Shown: piece by piece, positions 50,301-63,760 of the stretch
Position numbering within the stretch: the first letter of the stretch is position 1
Layout: each line of letters begins with the position of its first letter
NCBI RefSeq assembly: GCF_027596085.1
Contig: NC_072450.1
Span: 7,962,403 to 8,026,402, forward strand
Source of the DNA: Anoplopoma fimbria
Taxonomy: Eukaryota > Chordata > Actinopteri > Perciformes > Anoplopomatidae
DNA: 64,000 nt
Reading direction: 5' to 3'
Position numbers and translations under genes: made by a program
Notes under the pieces: generated by a model
Seen by the model: the letters and a program-made list of their open reading frames with translations, nothing else
Told to the model about the DNA's origin: nothing
Databases searched by the model: none

Positions 50301-52589
50301 GGTCAAACTACTGCATTCACAGGCCTGCCTGGGACTTGAACTCATTTTCCCCCAAAAAATTTGTTGTCACCTATTTGGCTGTATTTTTCTCAGCCTGTTC
50401 AGAAGTCTGGTAGTTGCTTGTGAGGTTATTTGGTTGAAAGCTGTGCTTTATAATGATGACTTTACTAAGCAGCATAATTTACTGCAGTGCAGCCAATATG
50501 AGTTGTTATGATGTTAAAAAGATAGAAAAGAGACGTTCATGTGTGTCATGTATTTTTATGTGCATCGGTTGATTTTAATCTTAACAATAATAACACAACC
50601 AACAGTATGTGGTTTGCATCTTTTTTTGGGAACTTCAAATCTAAAAAGATGAACTTTGCTTGTGAGCAGTTCCTACACGTACAAAGTAGGAAAGGGTGCA
50701 AATATGAAATATCAATAAAGGCAGAAGAAGTTGTCTGAATAATAGGAGATTCTATTTAAATTAACATTACCCTTTAACTTAACTTTATGCCCTAGTTCAA
50801 ACCTGTATCAATGGCTCTCTAGAAAGCTCACTGTGACAAATACATTTTGAGTCGTGCTTGAAAATTACATTATTATAGTTTTATTATAGTATTTTCATCA
50901 TTGAAAAATACTCATTCTCATATTCACACAAAATACTTGTTTTAAAGGACAACCTCGTCATACAGATCGGCTCTAAATATCTCTAATAACTGTGTACTGA
51001 TCCGTTTTACAGGATTACTTCCTAATCCAGCCAAACCACTGTAATACACACAAAAAATGAGATACACAGAAAGGAGGGTGCTAAAGATAAAACCGTACGC
51101 TAAAGTATTGCTCTGGAAGTGAGCAGATCCAGCAGGGAGTAGATGGTGACAAAAAAGAATCCCTTCTGGAAAACGAAAATTAAATATTTGTCCCCATAGA
51201 GGATTGTGAAATGAGGCCTTGTGTTCTACAGCTGCCTTTTTAAAACTGGGACACATATGTCTACTGTTATGTAGAAGTCCAATTGACAGGCTGGCAATAA
51301 ACAGATCAATGCAACAGACTGGAAAGATGTGCATGAATGACCATTGATGGATATCCAACTTATGGCTAGCTAGCAAAACACTCTCTTGCCATGTGAGTGG
51401 CCTGCTGTTATATAAACTTTCTAATAAATGAAACAAAATATAACAAGCATATGGAGGCATGTGGATGTAGAATGACAGCAGCATTAGTACTCTAGTCCTG
51501 TGGTTAGATTTCTCGGGGTGATGTCAGCAACAGCGTGGCTCCTCTGAAATAGGTCAAATTCACAACACATTAACCTTCACCCACATATGGGAATACTGTC
51601 ATTTCAAATGTGGCTTAACAAGCTCACACATGTGTGCAAATACTTTTACTGTTGCCAGTTTCCCTTTCTCTTTCCTTTCTGTCTGTGTGTGCACATTGTT
51701 GAGAAGGTATGCCTTTTTCTTCTTCTTCTTTTTCTTGATTGAAACAGAAAGCTGAGAAAGACAATATTGAAGAGACATTGGATAAATGATCCCAGATGCG
51801 CAGGAGTGCATATGGTAGTTATAAAACAGCACTATCTCAATACATAGCACACAGTCGGCATCTTCACACATGCTCTACACCGGCTTGATTTCTATACTAT
51901 AATTGTGGTTTAACTGTGGTAGAAAAATACATTATTAGTCACAACTGACGCTCTGGATAAACAGGAACATCTGGAGTTTCCCTGCCCCCACTTTGACACT
52001 GACAAAGGTGCCAACATTGCTGCAATCTGTTTGTCTCTCGCAGATTTGCCCTTCTTTGTATCCTGCCCATGATAATACACTGTGACATGTGACATCATTC
52101 ATTTGTGTTGACGAACCAACAGAAGGAGAAAAATCCTGTGGCCCAATTAGCCCTATTAACATCAGGGAGAAGCTTTATCTTGGTATGCTCTCTTAAATTT
52201 TACTGCTTTTTTTATTCCTGTCCTCTCTGGCTAATGAATTTCTCCAACATCGACAAACCACAGTTCACCTTTTCCAATAAATGATCAATTAATTTATAAT
52301 ATGGAGTGCAAGTACATCTGCATTTCTTATAACCTGTAGTTATTCAATGGACCCTCCTTCAATGTGAATCAGCTAGTCCATTACATTTTGAGTAACCATA
52401 AGGAGATCACAGAGAACTGACCTGGTGCTCTATTATGATATTGACGTGTATGAGGTTCCTGTACAAGGACATTCGTTATCTCATTGCCCTGGGTAACTGT
52501 ATCACACAAATTACTCTATAATGTCCTTCCGCTACTGGTATCCGCCATCTGCACTTTCTGTCCGTCAGTTAATCAATACCTATGGTCCT

Positions 52590-52690
52590 TAGCAAGATAT
52601 CTCAGTGACGACTGGACAGACTGGCGAGGAAATTGCTGTGAAATTCAAGGTCACCGAATGATGATTCCTCACTTTATGCTAAATCCCTGA
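52590..52690. repeat. Fragment of the dispersed repeat also at 1000-1345
   Basis: Words gcaagatatctcagtgacga, ctggacagactgg and gctgtgaaattcaaggtcac fit the part of the family that surrounds 'atctca...actggacagattg'. Diverged. Confidence 0.4.
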
Positions 52691-53824
52691 CTTTTTTTGT
52701 GTAGAACCAGCATTAGGCAGAAATGAAAAACCTGTACACAAGAAAACATTAAATTCTAGAAAGCAGGTAGACCATTATTAATTCACCGTCCCCAGAGGAT
52801 GAATTCCTTCAATGCTGGATACTCAATTCATACAACAGGATTCTTGTTTATGTGTATTGTGAATATATATATATATTATTAATCAAAGTACTATCTCAAA
52901 AATGAAAACTGAGTAATGGTAGCTGTAGGTAACTGTACTAGTTTTGGTGGAAAACTCTACATTTTCTATTGGGTTGAAGATTACTTGATCTTTCTGATTT
53001 AATTCCCTCTTGGATTTATAATCATATTCTTACATGTCTTTCCAACAGTATCACATAAATGATAGGAAGATCAGTAATCTAGCAGCACAAGTCCTTGTTG
53101 CCAAGGTTCAGTTGGCCACTGTCTGGAACGGAGAAGTCCTTGGCCAGGCAGATGGTCTGGCACTTAGCTTGGCCACTTTCTCTGTCTACGTTGGCTTTTT
53201 CACACTCATCCATCCAATCAATCCTGTGAAGGGAGACAGAAAGAGATAGTGAGAGGACACAGAGAAAGGAGACAAGTGACAGATAGAGGACGTAGAGATA
53301 CCAAACGGGTGTTTAGTCCATCTGGTCATTGACACAGTTGAGCAGGATCGACCGTAACGTAACTTACGCTAATGACGTAATGTCATGTGACTAAGTGACA
53401 CAACGTCAAGTAACATAACGCTGTCAATAATCATAACTAAACTTGTGGTTATACCAGGGTCACAAATGCTGGTCACTTGGTAAACATTGCTGTGTCTGTT
53501 TGACATTTTCCAGTCTTCTTGTTCTTAATACGTGTTGTAATGTTTTTATGAGTAATTAGCAGTTTTACACTGTCAGTCAAGTCACAGTTAAAGTCTGATT
53601 ATGCACCAGCGCACTTCAGAGGTTTTGCATTGATTTACTTGGTTAAAGGACCTTTTCTCCTCTTAATTAAACCTTGGGCTTAACTTTGGTCACCTAATAA
53701 CCAATTAAGGAACAGGCACCATCATCTCTCTCACAGAGACGCAAACATACCTCAGCACACCTGACATATCTTGAAATAAAAAACGCTACCTACAGTTCAG
53801 CTAAAGTGTTAGCATACCCATCAC

Positions 53825-54020
53825 GGCTAACCCTGTGAAGTTAGAACAAAGGCTAACCCAGTAAAGTTAGCAAAAAAGCTAACCCAGTAGCACAACGGCT
53901 AACCCAGTGGCATTGAAGGCTAACCCAGTAGCACAAAGGCTAAACCTGTGAAGTTAGAACAAAGGCTAACCCAGTAAAGTTAGCAAAAAACTAACCCAGT
54001 AAAGTTAGGTTTACCCAGTA
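53825..54020. repeat. Minisatellite with ggctaaccc units and a 113-bp higher-order period
   Basis: Eight units of 18-27 bp each start (g)gctaacccagt or a one-base variant, then continue either as aaagttagcaaaaaa or as agcacaaa. The pair of units starting at 53825 reappears at 53938, giving a second-level period of 113 bp. There is no coding frame. Confidence 0.85.
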
Positions 54021-56384
54021 CAAAGCACACCCACTGAGCTGAAGAAACCAATTTGAACTGAAATCGTAAGAGGTACTTTAGTGATGGCTACTAAGCCTGT
54101 ATCTATATGATTGGGGCATGTAACAGAGTTGTTTATTTGTTCTTATAGAACAAAAAAACGACTAAAAGAGTTTATAGCAAACATAGTGGACTCTTTCTCC
54201 AGCTTGGAGAGCAGCGACCGGCTGGCTTATATGCCACTTCAGCATTTCTTTTTGGCAGTGTGTATACAAACAGATCAAAATCCCTTGAAGGTATTTAGTG
54301 CTCGGGGGAGCTTCCCAATGGGCAGTTTCTCTCAGGAAATGCCCAGAACTGTTTGGTCAAAAAAAGCCTAGCCAGAGCTACTGTTTGTATTTGACTCACA
54401 GGAGGTAATTATAATGCCAGTGAACGCGCTCCCTCAGCAATCACCTTGAAGTTTTGGAGCGCAATATCTTAGCAGATCTGAAATTGTAATTGACCGAGTG
54501 ATTAATCGTCCCACAGAAATGTTTCTGTGGTCTTATTTCATGGATGGATTTCAATATTCTGATGAAAGTGCTCCTGCGTCTATGGCACACTGCCACTTGG
54601 CTTTCTCAATTTGAACCACCGCCAAAGGGATTTAATTTCTGAGCTGATGAGATTTGTGTACTATGACATAAATCAACATTTTTATAGTGTTGCGTCTCCA
54701 AAAAAGTGTGTAAGCTTTCTTCTAAAGCAGAATTTCAATTTCAATCATATTCACATATTATCTTTGCTCAGGCAGATGTCCACCATGTATAGAATGGAAA
54801 CTGTGGTTCAAGTTGTTTTCAAACTGACACTCAAATGATTACAGCTTGTGCTGTTGTATTTAAAGTTTACTTTTATATAAAGGTATAATCCTCATGTATG
54901 AGGATGTAGTAAATGACAGCTCACTGGCATTACATTTTACTGAGGGGATTGCTGCCGGTATAAAGACAAAGACAAAATAAAGATGAAGCTTAAATGTTTC
55001 TTGGAAGTTGTTTTTTTTTCATAATTTTGATGCTTCAGTTGTGAGTTTTTAGATACTGAAATATCAATACATTTACCTCCAGACAGTCTCAGATGGCTCA
55101 TAGCGGTGTGTGCTCTAGAGCAGGCAGGTGGTCTAACAGAGGGGAGTTTATCTCTGTCTGGTGAAAACCTCCTCTGCTCCTCCTCTCTGTCTGTTTTCTC
55201 CCTTTGTTTCTTTCAATATTTCCTCATCCTTTGCTGGTCTTCCCCTGCCTTTTCTTCTTCTCTTTACTTATCTCGTCTTCTCTTTCACCTTGAGTCCCTT
55301 AGTCTCTCTTTAAGGCAGTGTTCATGCTCACGTTATCTCTGTTTCTCTTTTGTCACTGTGCCTCACATGTCCTCTTCTGTGTCTTTGTTTTCTCCGGACT
55401 TTTTCCGTCACCTTGAATCTACAACCCCCCTCTGTCATTCGGGGTGCGAGGCCCAGCTCGCATCATTATGCTCTAAAAAGCACAGGGCAGAAAACTCCTG
55501 GGGGAAAAGGAAAAGCAAGCACAGGGGAGATTATTAATTTAGACCATCCTTCTGGTCTTCGATGACTGACCTTTTGAATTGAATTGGAAAAAATGTGTTG
55601 TCTGTGTTTGATTGTGAAATATTATATGTGTTAGAGAGAAAGATGAAGAAAATACTATTTGTGAGCATATGAAACAGCTAAGAAATATCACAGTGCTGTA
55701 TATATCCATAGTAATTACATTACCTGGATAATAACACTTCTGTCATCAACGTCCTTTCACACCACCGGGCGATGGATGGATTCCAGGACACCCACTCCTT
55801 CATGCTTGTGCTTTGATAAGTGCCCTTCAGCTGGGTTTCTGGGTTTCCTGTCCTTGGGTAGTGTGCTCTTTGCACCATTACAGCTGCTTAATGGGGCTGG
55901 CTAAAGGCCTAAGAGCTGCCATTAGCTGAGCTCCTGCATCTCCTGTCATTATCGCTGAGTAATACCCTATCATCATGAACGTACACTCCAAAACTCAAAC
56001 AGCACTGGCTGCTGTTTCACCAGGTGTCTATGTAAAAGACTAGCAATACTTAACTGTCTACTTTTAGACACTAGTGTTACTAAGTTATTAACAAAGATGG
56101 ATTCAATAAGTTTCATGGTCCTGTTACTATAAACTAAGGTTAAATAGACTGCTCGTGAATTTTGACTACTAGTTTTTGACCATTTTTTGACAACAATATT
56201 ACAGCTGCAACAATATTTCATGCACCCCTCTGGTCTTTTTCTCCAGTACACTAGATACAGCACACCGAGGCAGTGGGTAACACAGTCTGTATAACAAGAC
56301 TATAACCATGGTAGCAGCTCTGTGATTAGGCACAGTGCTACTTTAAGCCAACAAACAACAATAAGAAACGCTGAGCCAACACTG

Positions 56385-56580
56385 AGCAGCTAACAGTATT
56401 AACAGTGCAAACAACAGCAACAGTGCTGACAGACAGTGTTTACCTGAGGGGGAACCTTACGGCGGGTGCTACACGAACGTGACAAAGCCGTCGGTTGGGA
56501 CGGCGTTATGAGCTGTTACTGCTGTATAACTCCACAGTAGCTATACCAACTTTTGCTGCTATATTAATGCTCTGACTATC
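56385..56580 (+). repeat. Dispersed repeat, family X (copy C)
   Basis: Contains gagcagctaacagtattaac, aacagtgctgacagacagtg, tttacctgagggggaacctt, acgaacgtgacaaagccg and ataactccacagtagctat. It shares its left part with copy B (35063-35135) and its right part with copy A (21018-21285). Non-coding; the CpG content is raised around 56460-56510. Confidence 0.6.
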
Positions 56581-58954
56581 AAATTCAGCACCTTTTAAAG
56601 TGATTGAAATTCAACCTCTAGGAACCTTGAATGTCTTTAGCAACTAATCTGAAAACATTCCAGATCACATGCTCGATTTTCTTATATTAATAAATATAAT
56701 TTTTAAAAACAATTCCTTATTTAGAAAAAGTGAGGGATAAAGGTTACATGATATATTCCATATTGGGAAATTGAGTTGCCTTCAGAAGTGTTCGTTGACC
56801 TGACACTGTGGCAGGTGAGGGGAAAAAGTTTTTCAGACCCTAGTCTGGAGGATATTAAAGTCAGTGGGACACATCCTTTAGGGGCCATGAATGTCGGATT
56901 GAGGGACAGAATGTCCTGCAAAGCACACAGTAAAGCATTGCACCTGCAGTGTGCCACTGTGACATCATGTGGGTAAATGTTCAGTTTTAGGGCTTTGTAA
57001 TAAAGGGATATATTGTAGTTTTGCAGATGTGACCACAATCTGTCAATTTAGTAAATGAGCAGCAGTTGGTTGAAGGACTGAAGAGAATGAAGGAAGGTTT
57101 TGACCTTTCACCAGACTTTACGGTTCACTTTAATGTATAATGGTTTTTTGTGTGTTAGTGTGTTTTCTTAATTGTTTGAGAAACAAAATAAACAATTTAA
57201 TAGACAGTAATTGGGCCCGATAATGGAGACTAAGTGAGTTCCAAGAGCTCATATGACCTCTCTTTTCAACTGATTGAAATGAATGCAGGCTCAAATAAAG
57301 GATTACCTTTCCAACATTCCTGAACTGGCCATCTGGAAAATCCGACAGCAATCCAGATGGACTGATTCACTCTGGAGCAGGTGTGTTAAATCTATTCCCT
57401 TCTGTTTCACTTTACTCCATTTGCTACTTGCTCACAGCTGCTATCGTCAGCAGAGTTGGCTCAGCCTTCCGTTCACTTATCTGTGTATGTATGCATCAGG
57501 CATTATGCAGATTGCAGTTTCAGCTGATTGTCTTATGAAGTAGGATTTTGTGTATAAGTGGGCTTTTAGGCTAATACTCCAACAAATCTGTCAATGTGCA
57601 ATGAGGTGCTAGGTTCTCCTGCATTGACTGACAACAGCTGCTGGTCATTGTTGCCGATGTAGACCTGAACTTGGTTTGATTAAAGCATTGCTTATACAGA
57701 GAGTAAGTCATGACGTGCAGTCTGTAACTCCACCGCCCACAAAAGCATTTTATGACCACAATCGTCCCATCAGGCATTGCCATAGTAGTCTAGAAAAATA
57801 TTCCAGGACTTTCAGCCAAGCTGTGACAGTTCCTGTGTGAGATCCAACTTCACGCTGAGAGAACATTTGGTTAAGAGAACCGATCGGATATCTCGCTTTT
57901 TGTGATATTTACGCCTCACAGAGATGGGAAAGTCATCATAAATGACTGTACAGTGCTGCTGCCAAGGGAGAGGAGGAAAAGACAGAACAGGACCGCGGTG
58001 ACTTGACAGGGCTTCACTATGTCTGAGTGACAAGACATGCAGTCACCCTGCGGATTTCCCTTTTGTATCTATTGAATGTGAGCTCAGATGGCCCTACTTC
58101 CTCATTTGGCACCAACAATAAGGAAATCTTGATTGAAATAGTTTAACCCATTGATGATGTTTGAATGGCTTTTTATGGTTCATAGTGAGTCAGTAAGCTG
58201 CCATTTACTTTGTATAGTTTGAAAAATGAGAGGACTTTGGACTGCCAAGTGATGTCGCCATTTTCATGATAATAAACATTATATTTTGTGATTTGTTGCA
58301 GTTCGGCAGCTAGTTTTATATTTTTGTCTTAAATATTTTTTTTAACTGAGACTCAAATATTTGCTTCTTTCAGGATATTGTAAAGAGGTTTACCACCCCA
58401 AAGAGAGAGGAGGAAAGAAAGAGATTGAGTGCGCACAGAGCAGCAGCAGTGTCTTGAGGCAAGACGTAAAAAGAAACCTCAATAAACATACTACTCTCTG
58501 GAGTGTACTGCCTTGAAGCCACGAACACAACAATAAATGTATACTGCTGCAAACAGACAACACATGGTCAGACATGGACGCAGGCACAGAAACAGACACA
58601 TGTGTACAGCACATGAGAAAGACACACAGACACACACACTAAGGAAAAGAGGCCGAGGCAAACCTGCTTCACATTGGACCTGCAGGGCTCCACCCGCATT
58701 TCAAACACACAGACAACTATCAGGGGAAGCAATTTTCACTATAACACCTGCCTCTGTGCATCGATCTGACCAGGGGTCGTTTGAGAAACCGTTGGTAGTG
58801 AAAGAGTATTGACTCCAGGGTTCATCAGTCCGTCATTCACACAATTATCTCTAGTTGAATAGGATGCAAAAGACATTTTAGGATGTACAAGTTCCTTAAA
58901 ATTGTTTTGTTATTGGAGAAGTGCACATCTTCCTGGCAATGAAGTTTAGTCACC

Positions 58955-59064
<110 letters not shown>

Positions 59065-60046
59065 AATTATTGTTCCTAATGTTGTCATCCATTTAAATAG
59101 GAACAAATGCTGACTCTCTAATTAACTTTAGTTATTTCAAGTGTTGTTGATAAACCTCAGACCCTGGTAACACAATGATGTTAATATGTGTGTCAAAGAT
59201 CGTATTAATTACTTTAAATGCGTAGCAATAAATACACAGCTCCTAAGTATTTTTATCACTGTAACAATATAAAAAGCTAAAACAGACCTAAACATTAAAG
59301 GACATTATTGTCATTTATAAATACATTCTTGTAAAGCCTAATTTGACATACATTCTTGGTAACACTTTATTTTTTAACAAATTGTTGATCATAATAATAG
59401 TTTTTTTTAATATTAAGGGCAGGATGAAGTAATTATGAGTAATATTAGAACATGAAATCACAGCCATGTTTCATTAGCTTAAGTGTGAGAAGATCTTTTT
59501 TGAGCAAAATGTGAAAATGTAGAAATAATTACAAAATGTGAAAGCTTTACCTCCCCGATAACTACATAGAATAGATAACTTTAATGATGGCTTCAGTTAA
59601 CAGCTCAGTTTATATCATTGCATTCTGGGAAAAAAATGTAGGATGTAGGATGGGAGGATTCATATTGTTCATTGAACTATTTCTATGTTCCCATTACATG
59701 AAGCACAAAAACTGAAACTGACTCAAAGACATCATTTTGAATTTCTGATTATATATGTTCTACAGTACATAAGAGTTAGAAGATATTTAATTTTAGCTTT
59801 GAGGTAACTGTTGATTGTAAAACTCCTTCTTTGTTAGATGTCTTCTACATTACTTGTCAATAAATGTTTCAAATAATGTTTCAGTCCGACGGTTTTTATT
59901 GCATTGTATTATATCTGAAAATGTTACCATCTTGCCTTTGGCACTGTTGCAGTTGCTAACAAGGTCAACAGCTGCAGACGTTCCTTCCGGGTTCCACCTT
60001 TCTTTTACAGAAATCTTGGTAGGTTTCATACCTGTGGAGTGAAAGA

Positions 60047-60360
60047 TTAGAGTAGAGATAAGAGAGAGAGAGGAGGGAGGATGGGGGGAGTTGAAAAGCT
60101 TCTGGCGGTGCTGGGAATCAGCCCAGAAGGGCCTTTGATATTCCAAACAAGCAGTGGGTGGGAGAGGAAAGAGCATGAATGGCTACTACTGGCTGGAGAA
60201 CGAACTGTGGCAGAGACAGAATGAGACAGGGTGCCGGCTGAGTGGCAGGATGGGAGAGAAGGGTAAGAGGAGGAAGGGGGGGGGGGGAGTGGTAGCCCTC
60301 CAGCTATCAGTACCAGTAGGAGGAGAAGAGAGAGTTTAAAGGGGAGGGGGGGGAGGACAA
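60047..60360 (+). promoter_or_regulatory. coro2b: Purine-rich G-run region upstream of the possible alternative coro2b exon
   Basis: A strongly strand-asymmetric stretch: GA runs, a 12-G run at about 60277-60288 and an 8-G run at about 60347-60354 on the coding strand. It could be the promoter of an alternative first exon or part of its leader. It has G-quadruplex potential on the sense strand. Direct promoter motifs such as a TATA box are not visible. Confidence 0.3.
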
Positions 60361-60532
60361 ACATGAGAAAGAGAAGGAGGCAGCGCAGACACAGGCTGCC
60401 TGCTTGGATTTGAAGGGGAAGGAAGGAAGAGAGGAGATCCTGGAGGCTCGGTTAGAAAAAAAGGAGGGTGGATGTTTGCAGAAGGCCGCAGAGACACTGT
60501 GACTTTAGTGTCACTGCATGGACACTGGTAAG
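60361..60532 (+). CDS. coro2b: Possible alternative coro2b first exon (ends MDTGK)
   Basis: A leader-like, purine-rich stretch ends ATGGACACTGGTAAG followed by GTAAGG. If the donor at 60533 is used, these five codons (MDTGK, 60518-60532) join in phase 0 to MSWRP at 63802, mirroring MTVTK from the known first exon. A second donor, CTG|GTAAGG, lies 5 bases earlier; used instead, it would put that ATG out of frame and leave the Met of exon 2 as the start. An upstream short frame begins at the ATG at 60363 and stops after 16 codons. The 5' boundary is a guess. Mammalian CORO2B does have an isoform lacking MTVTK, which makes a second promoter plausible, but this exon is a prediction only. Confidence 0.33.
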
Positions 60533-60814
60533 GTAAGGTGACATTTTCAGGGTCATTACGAGAGCATTAGTGTGGTGTACATATATATGTATATTGGATA
60601 TGAAGGGGTATTTATTTGAATCATACATGCCATAAAACTTTTTTAATGGTAAAAAGATACATAAAATAAATATCTGCAAAGCTAGGAAGGACTGTTGAAC
60701 CCTAGAGGGAATCATGCTCACTACGCACAAGTCTTGTGATCTTCATCGATGGAGACAAAGTCACTTTCTTCTCAGAGCTGTTGTGTTTTTGTGTTCATGC
60801 ATGCCACTGCTCAT

Positions 60815-60815
<1 letters not shown>

Positions 60816-60909
<94 letters not shown>
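60816..60909. repeat. (TG)n microsatellite, about 47 units
   Basis: About 94 bp of perfect TG, 283 bp after the donor of the possible alternative exon; UG in the coro2b transcript. Confidence 0.97.
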
Positions 60910-60910
<1 letters not shown>

Positions 60911-61305
60911 GCTGCAAACCCTCGTGAGATAAGAAAGACACAGACACACACAGATATGCTCTCTGTGCCATTCCCTCGGTGACCCAATGAATGAGTCTCC
61001 TCTTCCCCTTCTCCTCCAACCGTCCCTCAGGCCACTTTTCTGCTGCTCTTCTGTTCCACATTAATTCCTTAACAAGCTGCTTTTATGCTGCTCATACAGA
61101 CATGGCTTCAGAGCAGTCGATCTGGGTTTGATTGGGATGACGGGAAGATGTTTATAGATTCATGTAGGGGCGGCAACTAACAGTTTTTCACATTATCAAT
61201 GTTGTCATATTGCTTGTTTTGTCTGTCCAGCAGTCTAAAACCCAAATATATTAAATAACATTATTTAAAAGGGAGAGAATAATAAAAAATATATATTTTA
61301 CAGTT

Positions 61306-61440
61306 GTTGGTAGAAGTTCTCGGATCCTTTAAAAATTAACAATACTTCAATGTATAATTACTCCATAACAAGTAAAGGTCTTACCTTCAAAGTTAAAATA
61401 AAAGTAAAGTAGTAGGATATCCAAAATCAAAGCAGTTTTA
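61306..61440 (-). repeat. Dispersed repeat fragment (family Y, copy 3)
   Basis: Words gttctcggatcctttaaaaa, attactccataacaagtaaa and ttaaaataaaagtaaagta match the reversed end of the family seen at 15935-16390. Confidence 0.45.
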
Positions 61441-63289
61441 TGTTATGTTGGGTAGTGTGGGAGCTTTTTCAAAAAGATGTATGGACTGATTTATTCCAGA
61501 TATGTGTCTTTATTTAGCCAATATTTTCCTTTGCTTGTTCTTCATTTTGACAGGCACCTCAGGTCTGTTTAGGTGAGAAAGTATAGGACCAGCATGCACC
61601 TGGGAGGGTCTAATTACTTTATTTCTTTTACCAGAGAAAGAGAGGCAGGAGGAGCCGTGATTTCTTTGTTTGTTTCTTAGGATAAATAAACCAAAATAAA
61701 ACAGAAACATCTGTATTACCAGTGGACATCCTTTGTCTGCGTCATTTCATTCATGTGGTGCATCATTCGCCTTTTGGTTTCAGGTTTGTTTGATTTAGAT
61801 TCTGGACAAACAGCAAGTACAGGTAGCTTAATCTATTCCAATACAACATCGATGTATTTAAAATCTTAATCTGAAAGAGTAACTACTAACTAGCTCTCAG
61901 AGAAATGCCCAGCTGCCACATTTGAGTGGAGGGCAACACGATCACCCACACAACTGGAGCCTACTGGATGCCATTACTCCTGTCTGGTTTCAGACGGGTA
62001 AAGACAATGGCAGCCGCATGCTCTGAGGATGTTTCTATTTGCATCTGTACGGCACTCCCACCAGTTCCCCTCCACATCCCAAGAACAATACTGAATAGAG
62101 GATTGCCTGATGTCATCCGGCACTGCTGCTACTGATCTGACAAGAATCGTAAATCCTGTCTCGCCAGATCCTGTTGTGAACCGATATAGTCCATAAGTAG
62201 TGTCACTGTAATTTATTCTCACCAAAAGATCCGGTTTTAGAAGATTTTTTATAAATGCAGCCACATTCATCAGAGATAAATGACACAAACTTCTGTCCTT
62301 ACGGGACAAAGGGCGTTTGACCTCCACTTCCTGTGACTGGATCAACCTTTGAGTCTGTATCCAGAGCCAGCTCACGCCAAAACAGATAAAGAGCTCCATC
62401 AAGGCCTTCTTGTGGTGGAGTGACAAACAAAAGAAGCTACTTGAGTCAAATGTAACCACTTATCTTTTGTTGTGTGTAGTGACTACAAACAAAGGCTGCT
62501 TTTCTGTTGTACAGGATCCATGTGAGACAAAATACAGTGATGAGCAGCGTGACATACTTCAAAATGTCATTTTAATTTACACAGCTGTCTTTTTTGTGAT
62601 TAAGTTATTGGGGAAAAATATATTTACTATTGCTTTTCCTTCTTGACGCATAAATCACAAGCTCTAAGGCAACATTAAATGGTGTCAACACAGTTTTCAC
62701 CCAGTTCTCACCCTTTGAAAGTGTAACACCGATGATCAATTTGGACGATTTCCCACAACTGTATGTGTGACAGTTATCATGTCTGCACAGATGGGACAGC
62801 CCACCCTGCAACTGTGGGTTTGGTGGAAAGGAATTTGACATTTTGTGTGCATTATCATCATCACGTCAAGTTCTTAAAGAATAAAGGTTTGTTTAATTTA
62901 CAGTGTGATTAATATTTTCATGATGTTGCCCCAGCTTGGCTCAATGTTTTTCTCTTCTGCGTTGACACAATGTTAAAGATATCTACTTCTGTTACACTGG
63001 ACACGCTGAATAATACAAAAGCAGGTTTGTCATTGGAAAGATACCCATAGTTTAATGTACAAAATACTTGTTCTGGATGGCAAATCCTGCTCGGAGCTGT
63101 TCTTTTTTATTGAATAAGTATAACTATATATTGTACATGTTTTAAAAGAGTAGAAATTGAATTTTGTTTTGGTAGTTGGTCAGACAAAATAAGCAATACA
63201 TAACAATTAGCTCTGGAAAATTGTGACGGGCAATTTTCACCATTTTCTTTTGTCAATATTTTATTGACAGATGATTAAGAATTGTATCC

Positions 63290-63760
63290 AATTATAGTAA
63301 TGTACTATATTGGATATTTGACGATTACCTATATGCCGATACTTTCAAACTTATTTTGGCCAATTGTCGATGCAGATACAGAAATACAGATACCCATACA
63401 GATATTTTTTAATTAATTAACTAATTTCAGAGAACATCAAGCCTCTTCTTTATTATTGTCACATGATTCAAACAAAACTGGAAACTTAAACAGGCTTAGA
63501 TAAGGCTGTCCTTGAGGCAATCCTTCAGACAGGAACAAACCAGGCAAATTTGGCCTATTTCACAAGTTTCAAATCATAACAATCCTTACCTCAGACATGT
63601 TTGTTTCTGCAACTGCTTCGTCAATGGTGACACATCTTATCGTTATATGTGATATCGGAAGAAAAGTTAGCTTCTGGCCGATGGCAATTTTCAACTTGAA
63701 GCCTTTATCTGCCGAAACAGATGATGTGCCGAAGTGTTCTATCTGGATATTCTGTAAAAT
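63290..63760. repeat. Candidate dispersed repeat beside the exon 2 acceptor
   Basis: Words tatgccgatactttcaaac, gatgcagatacagaaatac, atcttatcgttatatgtgat and ggccgatggcaatttt recall a fish repeat rich in gccgata/atcgg motifs. It stops about 40 bases before coro2b exon 2. Class and exact limits unknown. Confidence 0.35.

Noticed and set aside
50942..51484. 180-codon open frame on the minus strand in coro2b intron 1
   Set aside because: No recognisable domain. A rough estimate from stop-codon frequency gives about one open frame of this length by chance in 64 kb over six frames. The neighbouring sequence shows no promoter or splice pattern I can support.
53825..54020. CRISPR-like array of ggctaaccc repeats
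   Set aside because: Units are contiguous with no unique spacers of even size, and the host is a vertebrate. It is a minisatellite.
61974..62459. 161-codon open frame on the minus strand
   Set aside because: No recognised domain, and it lies opposite to coro2b inside its intron without a supporting promoter or exon structure.
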